This document shows positions 8,377-18,031 of a DNA stretch of 64,000 nt, piece by piece; the stretch's first letter is position 1, and every line of letters begins with the position of its first letter. The stretch covers positions 3,682,501 to 3,746,500 of the forward strand of contig NC_022524.1 of NCBI RefSeq assembly GCF_000473245.1, read 5' to 3'. The notes beneath the pieces are model-generated. The model saw only the letters and a list, made by a program, of their open reading frames with translations, did not search any database and was not told where the DNA came from. This DNA comes from Bacillus infantis NRRL B-14911. GTDB taxonomy: Bacteria > Bacillota > Bacilli > Bacillales > Cytobacillaceae. The position numbers and the translations under genes are program-made.

Positions 8377-9450
8377 TTACGCGTTCTCGCGGATGGATGC
8401 GACAGTGGCTTTGTCGCAGGATTTAACAAGCTTGACCAGAAGCTCTTTTGCTGCCGCATAATCATCCACATGGATAATGGAAGCGTGAGTATGAATATAA
8501 CGGGAGCAAATGCCGACTACCGCACTTGGGACTCCTTCATTTGAAGTGTGGACACGCCCTGCATCTGTTCCGCCCTGGGAAACAAAATACTGGTAAGGCA
8601 CATTATTCTTCTCAGCTGTATCCAGCACGAATTCCCTCATGCCGCGGTGCGTAACCATGGAGCGGTCCAGAATGCGAAGCAGCGCACCTTTCCCAAGCTG
8701 GCCGAATTCCCTTTTGTCGCCTGTCATGTCATTCGCAGGGCTTGCATCCAATGCAAAGAAAATATCAGGCTTGATCATATTGGCGGCTGTCTGCGCACCT
8801 CTCAGCCCGACTTCTTCCTGGACTGTCGCCCCGGAATAAAGGATGTTCGGCAGCTTTTCGTCTTTCACTTCTTCCAGAAGTTCGACCGCAAGCCCGCATC
8901 CATAACGGTTATCCCAGGCCTTCGCCATGATTTTCTTTTCATTTGCCATTGGCGTAAACGGACAGATAGGGATGATCTGCTGGCCGGGCTTAATGCCGAT
9001 CTTCTCTGCATCCGCACGGTCATCTGCACCGATGTCAATCAGCATATTTTTAATATCCATTGGCTTGCTGCGCTTGGCTTCATCCAGCAGGTGCGGAGGG
9101 ATGGAACCGATGACGCCTGTGACCGGGCCATTATTGGTCATGACCTGCACCCTCTGGGCAAGCAGGACCTGGCTCCACCAGCCGCCAAGGGTCTGGAAGC
9201 GGATCATGCCGTTATCGGTGATGGAGGTAACCATGAAGCCAACCTCATCCATATGGCCTGCTACCATCACAGTCGGGCCTTCCTCATCTCCCCTTTTTAC
9301 TCCAAATACTCCCCCAAGCTTGTCCTGGACCACTTCATCAGAATACTGGCCAAGCTGCTCTCGCATAAACTTGCGGACTAAATGTTCATTCCCCGGCGCT
9401 CCCGGCAATTCTGTCAGTGTTTTAAAAAGCTGCAATGTTTTATTGTTCAT
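8377..9450 (-). CDS. ytoP: YtoP, M42 family metallo-aminopeptidase
   Basis: 357-residue cytosolic peptidase of the M42 glutamyl-aminopeptidase/PepA family, which forms large tetrahedral complexes that trim peptides. Metal and catalytic motifs are visible: [12 protein letters not shown] (metal His and catalytic Asp), AWDNRYGCG (bridging Asp), [12 protein letters not shown] (catalytic Glu-Glu pair), FALDASP and SQGGTDAG. Length fits the family (about 350). Some relatives were once labelled endoglucanases; peptidase activity is far likelier. Same position as in B. subtilis, divergent from ytzB. Confidence 0.93.
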   Translation of the reverse strand: MNNKTLQLFKTLTELPGAPGNEHLVRKFMREQLGQYSDEVVQDKLGGVFGVKRGDEEGPTVMVAGHMDEVGFMVTSITDNGMIRFQTLGGWWSQVLLAQRVQVMTNNGPVTGVIGSIPPHLLDEAKRSKPMDIKNMLIDIGADDRADAEKIGIKPGQQIIPICPFTPMANEKKIMAKAWDNRYGCGLAVELLEEVKDEKLPNILYSGATVQEEVGLRGAQTAANMIKPDIFFALDASPANDMTGDKREFGQLGKGALLRILDRSMVTHRGMREFVLDTAEKNNVPYQYFVSQGGTDAGRVHTSNEGVPSAVVGICSRYIHTHASIIHVDDYAAAKELLVKLVKSCDKATVASIRENA

Positions 9451-9662
9451 TGTACCTGCTCCTTTAATGGGATTTATATCATTATTATGTATACAGTTAT
9501 TTTACAGAACTTTCTTACCTCTTACCACCTTTTCCTCCTAGCCGTCCCCCAGATATGGTTCCATGTTCTTTCACTTTATGTGAATTCCTTTAATATATCC
9601 GGTTACATTTGGTAGAATGGAATAAAGAACAACAATGATGGAAAAAGACGGAGGGGCAGATC

Positions 9663-9977
9663 ATGAACTGGAAATCATTTTTGCTTGGTGTTGGAGTCGG
9701 AGCAGCAGGCGGCTTGGCTGTGAAGGAATTAATGGCAGATAAAACCGCGGTTTCTCCAGAGAAAGCACTTGACCAGGCTAAAGCCGCTTTCAAGAAAAAT
9801 GGCCCGATCAGCGGATCATGGATACATATGCAGCCTGAACCTTATGAGAAGCATGGGCTTAGCTATAATGTCTATAAAGGCGGCATTTCAAGGACAGCTG
9901 ATGGAGAGGTATCTCAATACGAGTTTGTCGCAGACAGCCGCACCGGAACGATTTTGGATGCCTATCCGCTGTCTTAA
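9663..9977 (+). CDS. ytzB: YtzB, small PepSY-domain protein
   Basis: 104 residues. A Gly/Ala-rich hydrophobic N-terminus (MNWKSFLLGVGVGAAGGLAV) is followed by one PepSY-like domain ending SQYEFVADSRTGTILDAYPLS. PepSY domains are thought to inhibit or chaperone peptidases, which is suggestive next to the ytoP aminopeptidase, but this is inference. The hydrophobic N-terminus may anchor it to the membrane. Start ATG follows GGAGGGG. Confidence 0.88.
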   Translation: MNWKSFLLGVGVGAAGGLAVKELMADKTAVSPEKALDQAKAAFKKNGPISGSWIHMQPEPYEKHGLSYNVYKGGISRTADGEVSQYEFVADSRTGTILDAYPLS

Positions 9978-9982
9978 AGATT

Positions 9983-10024
9983 GCAAGCTAAAGGCCGGAT
10001 TCTTTTATCCGGCCTTTAGCTTGC
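9983..10024. terminator. Long hairpin between convergent ytzB and ytnP
   Basis: GCAAGCTAAAGGCCGGAT and its exact reverse complement (18-bp stem) around a 6-nt loop. The following T-run is weak on both strands, but the position between two convergent stops makes a bidirectional terminator likely. Confidence 0.7.
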
Positions 10025-10026
10025 CT

Positions 10027-10866
10027 TTATCTGGTGCGTTTCAGCTCTTCCTTCAGCTGTTTATCCCCGTCCCATTTCACCGCCCGGAAATAGGCATCAT
10101 GGTAAAACGTAAACCATGCATCCCTGCTGATTCCGTACTCAAGCCATTTCTGCTTCGCAGCGATTGAATCCATCGGATAATCGTCAAAGGCAAGAACCCA
10201 TAGAACATTCTGGTGGGCATGTGTCGGCATGATGTCTGCCATATGAACGATTGTTTCCCCTTCTTCCTCGATGAGAATAATGGCATGTCCATCACTGTGA
10301 CCGCCTGTGTGGACCATTCTCACTGGACCGAAGCTCCATTCATCTTTGAATGTGATCACCTGGTCCTCTATCCCGCTCCAATTTTCTTTCCAGTATGTAT
10401 TCCTGGACCGGATGTTCGGATTGCGCATCTCTTCCCACTCGGTTTCCGATACAATGATTTTTGCATTGGTGAACACTGAAACAAATTCTTCTCCTTCAAG
10501 TCTGGTAAGGCCGCATGCATGGTCGAAATGCAGATGGGTCATCAGTACATAGTCGATATCCTCCGGGCTGAGGCTAAGCTCTCCGAGGGATTTTTCAAGA
10601 CTGGATTCTTCTGTCACTCCGTAGTTCCGCTTTTGCTTTTCGTTAAGCTTGCCTGAGCCAATGCCTGTTTCTATGAGCATCTTTTTCCCGTTAGCTTCCA
10701 CAAGGATTGGATCTGTTCTAAGCTCGATCTGGTTATTTTCATTGCAGGGATATTTCTTTTCCCACAGAGCTTTTGGGACAACGCCGAACATGGCGCCGCC
10801 ATCCAGATGTGTGACCCCGCCGTTGAGCCACGTGAGCTTGACTGTTTTTAATTTTAAGGTTTCCAT
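10027..10866 (-). CDS. ytnP: YtnP, metallo-beta-lactamase-fold lactonase
   Basis: 279 residues. The zinc motif [11 protein letters not shown] (HxHxDH) and downstream ligands in [12 protein letters not shown] mark a metallo-beta-lactamase fold hydrolase. B. subtilis YtnP is a lactonase that inactivates N-acyl homoserine lactones and blocks Streptomyces signalling, so a quorum-quenching role is plausible for this orthologue. No signal peptide. ATG 10866 follows AAAGGGAG. Tail-to-tail with ytzB. Confidence 0.9.
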   Translation of the reverse strand: METLKLKTVKLTWLNGGVTHLDGGAMFGVVPKALWEKKYPCNENNQIELRTDPILVEANGKKMLIETGIGSGKLNEKQKRNYGVTEESSLEKSLGELSLSPEDIDYVLMTHLHFDHACGLTRLEGEEFVSVFTNAKIIVSETEWEEMRNPNIRSRNTYWKENWSGIEDQVITFKDEWSFGPVRMVHTGGHSDGHAIILIEEEGETIVHMADIMPTHAHQNVLWVLAFDDYPMDSIAAKQKWLEYGISRDAWFTFYHDAYFRAVKWDGDKQLKEELKRTR

Positions 10867-10997
10867 TTGGACACTCCCTTTTTCAGCAGATTGTATGTAT
10901 ACCTGTCTTGTTCATTTTATCATTAGGAGTGGAGTTGGTGGAATATTTAGTCTTTTTCGCTTGCTTCTTGAGATAAGTTTTCTGCTTTTTACTTAGC

Positions 10998-11129
10998 TGT
11001 TAATTTCCGTTCCAGGCACTTCGCTTTCCGCGGGGCGGAGTTGAGCCTCCTCGCGCTTGCGCGCTGTGGGGTCTCAACATTTCCGCTATCTCCCACAGGA
11101 GTCTGCGTGCCTTCCACTCCAATTAACAG
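10998..11129 (+). repeat. Dispersed palindromic element, copy R1
   Basis: 132 bp bounded by the perfect inverted arms CTGTTAATT and AATTAACAG. It contains the family core TTCCAGGCACTTCGCTTTCC, the inner stem AGGCAC/GTGCCT and the stem GTTGAG/CTCAAC. It lies between ytnP and trmB, both on the reverse strand. It is related to copies at 38271, 55828 and 56476. No coding frame is credible. I recall similar intergenic sequence in other Bacillaceae but know no assigned function. Confidence 0.85.
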
Positions 11130-11287
11130 GTTTTCAAACTTTTATGATTATGAAAACCAAGCCTTTTTGTTTCCAAGGCAATTTATCCCAACTTAATTAC
11201 ATAGATAGAAAAAAACAAAAAGAGCACGAAATATCCGTACCCCTTTTGTCTATACCAGCGCTGCCGGCCAGGACAAGCGCTCCATAA

Positions 11288-11926
11288 TTATTGATATCTC
11301 ACTTCAGAGCGGTAGATTCTGCTGCCTCTGCCGGAGAATTTTTCTTCGTATTCGGTCATGATATTGCCTTCATAGTCGCTGTTGTGAAGGTCGAGGCTGA
11401 CGTAAGTGAGGAGGAGTCCGTATTCGGAGAAGCTTGTAAGTGAATATTCGAACAGCCCCTGGTTGTCAGTCTTGAAATGGATTTCTCCTTTATCGACAAG
11501 GATGCTTTTGTAGACATCAAGGAAACTTTTGAAAGTGAGCCTTCTTTTTTCATGACGGGTCTTTGGCCAAGGGTCTGAGAAATTAAGGTAAACCCTGTCT
11601 ACGTCCCCTTTATCGAAATACTCAGCCAGGTTCTTGGCATTGGCATTCATCAGCTTAAGGTTTGGAAGCTCTTCTTCAATAAGCTTATCAAGGGCAGTCA
11701 CGATGACGCTTTCTGCCAATTCTATGCCGATATAGTTGATATGAGGATTGGCCTTTGCCATCCCTGTGATGAATCGGCCTTTCCCTGTTCCAATTTCTAT
11801 ATGGAGCGGCTGGTCTTCTTCAAATACTTCAGCCCATTTTCCTTTATGCTGAATCGGCTCCAGGATGACATACTGCGGATGCTGCATTAATTTATCTTTA
11901 GCCCAAGGCTTGTTTCTTTGTCTCAT
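11288..11926 (-). CDS. trmB: TrmB, tRNA (guanine-N7-)-methyltransferase
   Basis: 212 residues. Uses S-adenosylmethionine to make m7G46 in the tRNA variable loop. Motifs: SAM-binding [16 protein letters not shown], acidic loop IGIELAESV, and the family signature [19 protein letters not shown] with catalytic Asp. Length matches Gram-positive TrmB (about 213). ATG 11926 follows AGGGGTG. Same neighbourhood as B. subtilis ytmQ/trmB. Confidence 0.97.
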   Translation of the reverse strand: MRQRNKPWAKDKLMQHPQYVILEPIQHKGKWAEVFEEDQPLHIEIGTGKGRFITGMAKANPHINYIGIELAESVIVTALDKLIEEELPNLKLMNANAKNLAEYFDKGDVDRVYLNFSDPWPKTRHEKRRLTFKSFLDVYKSILVDKGEIHFKTDNQGLFEYSLTSFSEYGLLLTYVSLDLHNSDYEGNIMTEYEEKFSGRGSRIYRSEVRYQ

Positions 11927-12209
11927 GAGGACACCCCTAAATAATAATATCGTTCAAACAATACCATGCCTTCCCTATCGATGCAACCCTCGTTCAGGAA
12001 GGATCGGGGAGCATCCGGCCGCATATGTAAGGGCACTGTCTGTTAAAGCGCGTTCATCTTATGTTACCGGAAATATCTCCTGTATATCAATCGAAACCGC
12101 GTTTTTCATTTATATGATGTTTTGTTAAGGTTTTAAGAGTGTACTCGAACGGAAAAACCCGAGCCTGAAATGCTTTTCCTTCAGGCATCAAAAGGAGCTG
12201 GAAATATAC

Positions 12210-12389
12210 ATGGGAAAATTGATTGAGACAGGATTGGAAATGGCCGTCCTTTTAGTTATAGGCATCATGTTCCTTGGCTACAGTGTGACTGTCTATCCGT
12301 ATGAGAAGCTTAGGAACAGAAAATGGACTCAGAAAGTCAGATCAAAGAGACAGAGCCTTTATATCGGAAAGCCTGTCAACCATCTATAA
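12210..12389 (+). CDS. Small single-span membrane protein (59 residues)
   Basis: ATG 12210 opens 59 codons ending at TAA 12389. Residues about 10-28 (EMAVLLVIGIMFLGYSVTV) form one membrane helix, followed by a short basic tail rich in Lys and Arg that ends in GKPVNHL. An AAAGGAG site lies about 13 bases upstream, slightly far but plausible, and a strong terminator follows at once, which argues for a real transcription unit. The basic tail would lie in the cytosol. No family is recognised. Confidence 0.6.
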   Translation: MGKLIETGLEMAVLLVIGIMFLGYSVTVYPYEKLRNRKWTQKVRSKRQSLYIGKPVNHL

Positions 12390-12410
12390 AAGATAAGCTG
12401 ATGAATAATA

Positions 12411-12451
12411 AAAAAAAGGAATTCACATGATAAATGTGAATTCCTTTTTTT
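12411..12451 (+). terminator. Terminator after the 59-residue membrane protein gene
   Basis: AAAAAAAGGAATTCACAT pairs perfectly with ATGTGAATTCCTTTTTTT around a 5-nt loop. It also rules out an upstream start for ytzH inside the hairpin. Confidence 0.92.
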
Positions 12452-12501
12452 GTTGGTGCCTCAATCCCATTCATGTACAAATAGAAAGGATGCTGAATCA
12501 T

Positions 12502-12780
12502 ATGCCGCTGTGCCATACAGATCAACTAACCCTGCTGAGGGATATATTAAGCAGCCATCAGACAGACTGCTGCGGGTCGGTTTCAGAGTGTGAACAATTG
12601 GAGCGCTTGGTAAAATCCCTCATGGTCAATGCAAATATCGGCCAGGAGGTAAGGACAGTACTGGAGCAGATTTACAGCTACAGCCAAAACGGCGCCGGCT
12701 CTTCCAATCTCGACGGCCATATAGAGCTGCACCAGCAGGAGCTCTCCCAGTGGGTAGAGAGCATTGACCAGCTTTCCTAG
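12502..12780 (+). CDS. ytzH: YtzH-like protein
   Basis: 92 residues from ATG 12502 (MPLCHTDQLTLLRDILSSHQ). The segment QTDCCGSVSECEQLERLVKS and the C-terminal HQQELSQWVESIDQ are typical of YtzH, a small cytosolic Bacillaceae protein of unknown function. The longer frame from 12427 starts inside the preceding terminator and is not used. The stop codon overlaps the convergent ytmP stop by 2-4 bases. Same ytzH-ytmP pairing as in B. subtilis. Confidence 0.85.
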   Translation: MPLCHTDQLTLLRDILSSHQTDCCGSVSECEQLERLVKSLMVNANIGQEVRTVLEQIYSYSQNGAGSSNLDGHIELHQQELSQWVESIDQLS

Positions 12781-13556
12781 CCTAGGTCAAGCTCCTTGAT
12801 GAACTGGATCCACTTATCCATTTCTTCATATCTCCCCTTGCTTTTATGCCATTGAATCGATGTCAAAGTCTGGGCAGCCACATACCATTTCATGCGAAGG
12901 GCAAGGGAGGATGTTAATTCCATTCCATACCGCTTCAGCCAGGAATGCCATTTATCACGGGGGATGTACCAGTATAAGAGCATCCCGAGATCAATGGCAG
13001 GGTCGGCAATCATTGCCCCATCCCAATCAATCAGATACAGCTGGTCGTTCTCTGTGAGCAGCCAGTTGTTATGATTGACATCGCAGTGGCAGACGACCAT
13101 ATCTTCACAGAAGATATTCCCCTTCTCCTTTTCAAGGAACCCGAGGGCTTTCCTGACAGCATCCAGTCTGCGGATTTCTTCATCCAGCTCTTCTGTGACC
13201 GCGTTCAGTATTGCCTCTGGCTTCAGGGGAGATTTTCCCAGCCTGCTAAGCATCCCAAGGAGCGGCCTGGAGTCATGGATTTTCTTGAGAAGCCTGGCTA
13301 CCCGCTCATCTTCCATATCCCCCGGCTTCAATTCCCTTCCGGCAAGCCATTGCTGGGCTGTTATGACGTCCCCATTTTCAAGCCTTTTTGTCCACACAAG
13401 CTTTGGAACAATTCCTTCTGCTGACAAAACAGCGAGAAAAGGCGATGAATTCCGCTTCAAGAATAATTGCTGCTCTTCATGCTGGGCAAAAAACGCTTCA
13501 CCTGTCGCTCCTCCGGCAGGAACTATCTCCCAATCTTGTCCGAATAAATGTTCCAA
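12777..13556 (-). CDS. ytmP: YtmP, aminoglycoside-phosphotransferase/choline-kinase-like protein
   Basis: 259 residues with the small-molecule kinase fold. VCHCDVNHNNWLL carries the catalytic HxDxxxxN motif and YLIDWDGAMIADPAIDLG the metal-binding DxD-type motif. The substrate is unknown; choline, thiamine and sugar kinases as well as antibiotic kinases share this fold, and the conserved position next to trmB argues for a housekeeping role rather than resistance. The start is TTG 13556 (MEHLFGQDW), with AGGTGAA upstream. Confidence 0.85.
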   Translation of the reverse strand: MEHLFGQDWEIVPAGGATGEAFFAQHEEQQLFLKRNSSPFLAVLSAEGIVPKLVWTKRLENGDVITAQQWLAGRELKPGDMEDERVARLLKKIHDSRPLLGMLSRLGKSPLKPEAILNAVTEELDEEIRRLDAVRKALGFLEKEKGNIFCEDMVVCHCDVNHNNWLLTENDQLYLIDWDGAMIADPAIDLGMLLYWYIPRDKWHSWLKRYGMELTSSLALRMKWYVAAQTLTSIQWHKSKGRYEEMDKWIQFIKELDLG

Positions 13557-13744
13557 AATTGTTCACCTACAATGTTTTTCTGCAAATTAAATGCGAGTAA
13601 GGAAAGTGCAAGGCCCGCATCTCAGCCAGGCCTTTTACAGTCTCCTATCTATATATGCGGAACTGCAAAGAAAGCAAAGCCCGCTCCTGTCCATTCCGCC
13701 GCTAATTGATTAAAGGACTATTGTATAGAAAAGCAAAGTAAAAT
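13557..13744. other. Gene-free stretch between ytmP and the amyX terminator
   Basis: No coding frame of interest. A weak hairpin AAGGCC...GGCCTT lies near 13610-13632 and the promoter of ytmP must be here, but no clear promoter hexamers are seen. Confidence 0.4.
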
Positions 13745-13781
13745 AAAAAAAAGCTATTGAAGCAAATGTCCTGCAATAGCT
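13745..13781 (-). terminator. Terminator downstream of amyX
   Basis: Reverse-strand stem AGCTATTG / CAATAGCT followed by a T-rich run (TTTTTTATTT), about 140 bp after the amyX stop. Confidence 0.65.
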
Positions 13782-13922
13782 ATCTTATAAATTTTATCTC
13801 TTAGCGTGTTTTCTAGTCAAGTCAATCAGAGATAAAAACAGTATTTTATTATAATGATTTCTTTTTCAATTTTTATGGTTTGATCCCGATTCAGCTTCGG
13901 GCGGGCAAAAGGGCAGCTTCTT

Positions 13923-16064
13923 TCACCTTCTGGCAAGGATCAGCAGGCTGCATGGGGCAATTATTGCAGCGCCCGAATTCACAGTATTTACCGGTTCTGC
14001 ACCCGCCCTGTCTCCGTCCGCCAAAACTTCCCATTCTCCATCAGCAGGGAACTTCCGCTCTTCCCGGGAAGGATTGAAACATACCCTGATGGAATCATAG
14101 CCCCCGAATTCCCTGATATCCTGCAGCTCGAATGCAATCATCGGCTCTTCTGCCTGGATGAACTGCATATGCCTCCTGATCAGGTCTGTGCTGTGAAAAC
14201 GGAAAGCTTTGATGTTCTTCCTTATGCTAATCAGCCCTTTTATATAGTCCACATTATCCTGATAGTGAAGCCGGCGCTCCCAATCAAGCCAGTTGACCTC
14301 ATTTGGGGACCGATAGCTGTTGCCGTCCCCATTTTTTGTCCTGAAGAACTCCTGTCCGCTGTGAAGGAAAGGAATTCCCTGTGCAAGGATGACCATTGCC
14401 GTCGCAAGCCGGTGGTGCTTCTCCTTGAATTCCTCTCTCTCTTCAGGGAAACATGCGCCAAGCTTATCCCATAGTGTATGGTTATCATGCGATTCGGCAT
14501 AGTTCACAGACTGCCCCGGAGAACGGAAGAGAGGCTTAGCCTTTTTCCCCATTCCGATGCTTCCGGCAAGAACCTGTTTCGCATCCTCGCGGTAATGTGC
14601 ATTTCCCAGTGCATATCCTTTATCATAAATATTGAATGTACTTCCCTTAATAGAATCCCTGAACCAGTCATTGAACTGGCCGATCCTCTCGAGCTTGCCC
14701 TGGTTGCGCAGATTGGCCTTTTGTTCCTGCGGGAGAGGAGTGTTAAGGTCCCACCCCTCCCCAATGATGAGAATATGCCTGCCGGCTTCATCTGCAGCTT
14801 TCCTGACCTCCTGCATCGTCCCGACATCCAGGATTCCCATCAGATCAAAGCGCAGCCCGTCAATTTTATATTCATGCAGCCAGAACTTCACGGAATCGAC
14901 GATGAACTTCCCTGCCATCTTCCTCTCAGAGGCAAAGTCATTGCCTACCCCGGTTCCATTTGATGGCATCCCGAACTCATCGTGCCGGAAGTAATAGCCT
15001 GGTACAAGCTTTTCAAAATCGGATGATTCCCTTATATAGACATGGTTGTACACAGCGTCCATTATGACCCGCAGGCCCTGGGAATGGACAGCTGAAATCA
15101 AATCCTTCAGCTCAAGGATCCGCAAATACGGGTCTGAAGGATCCTCGGAGTAGCTGCCATCAGGTGCGTTGAAGTGGAGCGGGTTATAGCCCCAGTTATA
15201 ATCTGATTTTCCCCCGAGCTCATCCACCCCCGCAAAGTCGTGGAAGGGGAGGAACTCGATATGGGTCGCCCCCAGCTCCTTTACGTAGGAAAGGCCGGTC
15301 GAACAGCCCTCCGGCCCCTTTGTACCCAGCTCTGCCGCACCGCGGTATGTGCCTTTTTTATCCGCGCCGCTCCCGGGATGGATGGTAAAGTCCCTGATAT
15401 GGGTTTCGTATATAACCGCATCTGTATCATGTTCCAGCTCCGGAAGCTCAAGCTCAGGCATCTTTATTTTCCCGGGGCTGGCAACGACGGCTTTCTCCCC
15501 ATTGGCTGTAAGCGCGGCAGCATATGGGTCTGCAGCCTCCCGCCACTCAAGATCGATGCATACCTTGTAAGAATAGGCATGAAGTTCAAGATCTCCCTCG
15601 GCACAATAGGACCAGACACCGTAATCTCCTCTTTCCATTGCATATTCCGTGATACCCTTCCCTGGCTCTTCTAACGACAGCCTGGCTTGAGTGGCGGTAG
15701 GGGCCCATAGCTTGAACACTGTCTGTTCTTCTGTATAAAAGCACCCCAGGCTCCCGCTATAATAATATTTTTCATCAAATGCCTCTGTCCGGATGACAGA
15801 TCCAATCTGAAGGTCTGTCTTCCCCCCATGTTCATCATGGATCCAGCAGGTTGTTCCGAGATCCAGATCACCTTCGAAGGTGCAAATATATTTAATCTCC
15901 TCTTCCAGTTCCTGCTGTTCTTTAATAAAGAGCTCCTTCTTCCCTTCCTGGCCTGAAAGAGCAAATTCAGAACAGCTGCCATTGTAATAAGAACGGGGAA
16001 GCAGGATGGCAATGATATTCAATTCATCAAGGTATGCATGGTACATCCGTTCCACTGTGATCAT
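13923..16064 (-). CDS. amyX: AmyX, type I pullulanase
   Basis: 713 residues, a cytosolic debranching enzyme cleaving alpha-1,6 bonds in pullulan and branched maltodextrins. No signal peptide. A carbohydrate-binding N-terminal half (CBM48-like, about 110-200) precedes the GH13 barrel. Type I signature YNWGYNPLHF, region I MDAVYNHVY, nucleophile Asp in GLRFDLMG, acid Glu in IIGEGWDL, and stabilising Asp in AESHDNHTLW are all present, so it should be active. Length matches B. subtilis AmyX (about 718). ATG 16064 follows GGAG. Confidence 0.96.
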   Translation of the reverse strand: MITVERMYHAYLDELNIIAILLPRSYYNGSCSEFALSGQEGKKELFIKEQQELEEEIKYICTFEGDLDLGTTCWIHDEHGGKTDLQIGSVIRTEAFDEKYYYSGSLGCFYTEEQTVFKLWAPTATQARLSLEEPGKGITEYAMERGDYGVWSYCAEGDLELHAYSYKVCIDLEWREAADPYAAALTANGEKAVVASPGKIKMPELELPELEHDTDAVIYETHIRDFTIHPGSGADKKGTYRGAAELGTKGPEGCSTGLSYVKELGATHIEFLPFHDFAGVDELGGKSDYNWGYNPLHFNAPDGSYSEDPSDPYLRILELKDLISAVHSQGLRVIMDAVYNHVYIRESSDFEKLVPGYYFRHDEFGMPSNGTGVGNDFASERKMAGKFIVDSVKFWLHEYKIDGLRFDLMGILDVGTMQEVRKAADEAGRHILIIGEGWDLNTPLPQEQKANLRNQGKLERIGQFNDWFRDSIKGSTFNIYDKGYALGNAHYREDAKQVLAGSIGMGKKAKPLFRSPGQSVNYAESHDNHTLWDKLGACFPEEREEFKEKHHRLATAMVILAQGIPFLHSGQEFFRTKNGDGNSYRSPNEVNWLDWERRLHYQDNVDYIKGLISIRKNIKAFRFHSTDLIRRHMQFIQAEEPMIAFELQDIREFGGYDSIRVCFNPSREERKFPADGEWEVLADGDRAGAEPVNTVNSGAAIIAPCSLLILARR

Positions 16065-16261
16065 CGTCTCACTCCGCTTCTATTCTCGGCTTTCCTCCGA
16101 GTACTTCCTTATTACCTGTAATACAGGCTGCCCCAAACCTTGCCCAGGGCATTTTTTAAAGGGTGTCTTAACAGCTATTCACACGAACGAGCCCAAAATC
16201 AGGATGAATTACTACAAGACCTTTTGATAATTGCCCAGGCATGTATTTAAGATCATGTGCC

Positions 16262-17215
16262 TTATTCAACTTCTCCCCATTCCGGGCGTTTCACACAGGT
16301 TGTCTGGCAATATTGCAGGAGGATCTGCGCGCTTTTAAGCTGGATATGCTTGATGGGGGACGTGTTTTTCCTCATAGCTTCAAACCACTCCTCGAATCCG
16401 CGCTTCTCAATCAGCTCCACCCCATATGGTACATTCGGATAATCAAAATAGCCTTTCCGGCTTACTAATACTTTATGTACCGGGAAATCGATTTCATACA
16501 TTTGAAAAATGCTCTTTACAATTTTTTCTGTCCGGTCCAGGGCGATGAGCGGATTCAGTATTTTCTTTTCTTCCTTCCCTGTCCTTTTTAACCAGAAATG
16601 CTCCTTGGAACCGATGAAAACAGCCTGCTCATCTTCTTCCATAAAGGAAAGGCAATAGGCCCCAGTCGGGGTAATAAAGACCGATTCTGCCTCTACAGGC
16701 GCTTTTTTCAAACGGAATACCGGCTTATAAAGAAGCAGATAGGTGTCCGGAAAACGCTGAAGGAGGAAGCGGAGCTCGGGGTCATAGAAAAAGGATCTCT
16801 GAACAAATGATTTTTCCATGATGGTCGAGCTCGCCCACTTCATTTGAAATCTAAAAAGCTGATCCAGGAATTGCTGCTTCAATTCATCTGCCGTATCCGG
16901 CCTTGAGGCAAACTGCGGATCAAAATCGAGCTTCTCTTCCACTGCCTTTTCAGGAACCGGCTCAGCGTCCTCTGACTTCCTCTTCAGGCTGAATATTCCC
17001 TTAATCCTCTCTGACAGGGGCTGTTTCTCTTCCAGCTTCCAATCATCCTCTGCTTGTCCCGGTTCAGGGCCGAAAAACCGACCATCGTTATTTTCCCATG
17101 CGTCCAAAAGCTGTGCCCACCGCTGCTTCTTCAGTCGGACATATCTGGAAGGATATAAAAAGATATCCTGTTCATAGCGTGAAATATAATCCTGTAGCTT
17201 TATTAACTGTCCCAT
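16262..17215 (-). CDS. ytlQ: YtlQ-like conserved protein of unknown function
   Basis: 317 residues. Begins MGQLIKLQDYISRYEQDIFL with RYVRLKKQRWAQLLDAWEN, characteristic of YtlQ-type proteins of Bacillaceae. A charged, Pro/Glu-rich middle (about 50-110) separates the N-terminal helix region from a C-terminal domain (FITPTGAYCLSFMEEDEQAV, YFDYPNVPYGVELI) that may resemble nuclease-related folds; I cannot confirm this. No membrane segment. It ends 30 bp before thpR in the same direction, suggesting one operon. The diacylglycerol-kinase-like ytlR that I recall beside it in B. subtilis is absent. Confidence 0.75.
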   Translation of the reverse strand: MGQLIKLQDYISRYEQDIFLYPSRYVRLKKQRWAQLLDAWENNDGRFFGPEPGQAEDDWKLEEKQPLSERIKGIFSLKRKSEDAEPVPEKAVEEKLDFDPQFASRPDTADELKQQFLDQLFRFQMKWASSTIMEKSFVQRSFFYDPELRFLLQRFPDTYLLLYKPVFRLKKAPVEAESVFITPTGAYCLSFMEEDEQAVFIGSKEHFWLKRTGKEEKKILNPLIALDRTEKIVKSIFQMYEIDFPVHKVLVSRKGYFDYPNVPYGVELIEKRGFEEWFEAMRKNTSPIKHIQLKSAQILLQYCQTTCVKRPEWGEVE

Positions 17216-17244
17216 TCCCTCTGCCTTCCTTGTTTCCTTGTATT

Positions 17245-17802
17245 TTATTTCAGTGTATAAACCTCGATTGCTTCGTATTTAGGACTTCTATCCATATGCG
17301 TCTGATATAAAACCACTTCTGCGGCAGGAAATGAGATTGTCTCTGTTAAAACAGATTCATTTCCCAAAAGGTCCGGCTCAAAAGGGCTGCTGCCTGCCCA
17401 CTTCCTTGCCAGAGTGATATGCGGCTTAAATGGCCGGGTCTCCAGCTGAAAGCCTGCTTCCTTACAGGCATCAAAAACTTTCTTCCTTACCTCGGCAAGC
17501 CTGGGCTGGGCTGCTGTGTCCGACCAAAAGATCCTGGGCTGATCCGGCTTTCCGAAGACGCCAAACCTTGAGGTGGATAGGCTGAAAGCTTCCTCTTCCT
17601 CAAGTGCCTTCCTGACAAGCCTGGCTGCATGCTGCAGCTGATCCTTCCCTGCATTTCCCAGAAAGGCCAGCGTAATATGATAATCCTGATAATGGACCCA
17701 TTTTTGAAATTCAAGCATTCCTGCTGCCGCTTCGCATTTCAGCTTCAGCTTTTCTTTGGCATCGTCAGGAAGCCGCACAGCAAAAAAATAATGTGTTTGC
17801 AT
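17245..17802 (-). CDS. thpR: ThpR (YtlP), RNA 2',3'-cyclic phosphodiesterase
   Basis: 185 residues of the 2H phosphoesterase family. The two catalytic HxTx motifs are clear: YHITLAFLG and KPHITLARK. Family members open 2',3'-cyclic phosphates on RNA ends and can ligate tRNA halves in vitro. ATG 17802 (MQTHYFFAVRLP) is preferred over the adjacent TTG. First gene of a probable thpR-ytlQ operon. Confidence 0.93.
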   Translation of the reverse strand: MQTHYFFAVRLPDDAKEKLKLKCEAAAGMLEFQKWVHYQDYHITLAFLGNAGKDQLQHAARLVRKALEEEEAFSLSTSRFGVFGKPDQPRIFWSDTAAQPRLAEVRKKVFDACKEAGFQLETRPFKPHITLARKWAGSSPFEPDLLGNESVLTETISFPAAEVVLYQTHMDRSPKYEAIEVYTLK

Positions 17803-18031
17803 CAATAAAACGCCCTTTCCACGACATTTCTATTTATTTTAACAAAATTTGCACAGCCGGGAACAAAAAGCTGCCGGAAAATCCTTAAGATTTGATAGCC
17901 TTCCCACCTTTTAGGTATGATTATGGAGCAGAGCATTAAATGAAAATCATTTAGTTTTCCCTCCTTTTGCATGAGATTTGCTGAAGGAATGCAAAATAGC
18001 TTTATTATTATTTTTAGAAAGGAAGAGTTTT

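Noticed and set aside
8548-9381. 277-codon forward frame opposite ytoP
   Set aside because: Lies entirely antisense to an intact M42 peptidase gene with all catalytic motifs.
12777-13556. YtmP as an antibiotic-resistance kinase
   Set aside because: The kinase motifs are shared by many housekeeping small-molecule kinases, and its position next to trmB/ytzH is conserved in Bacillus.
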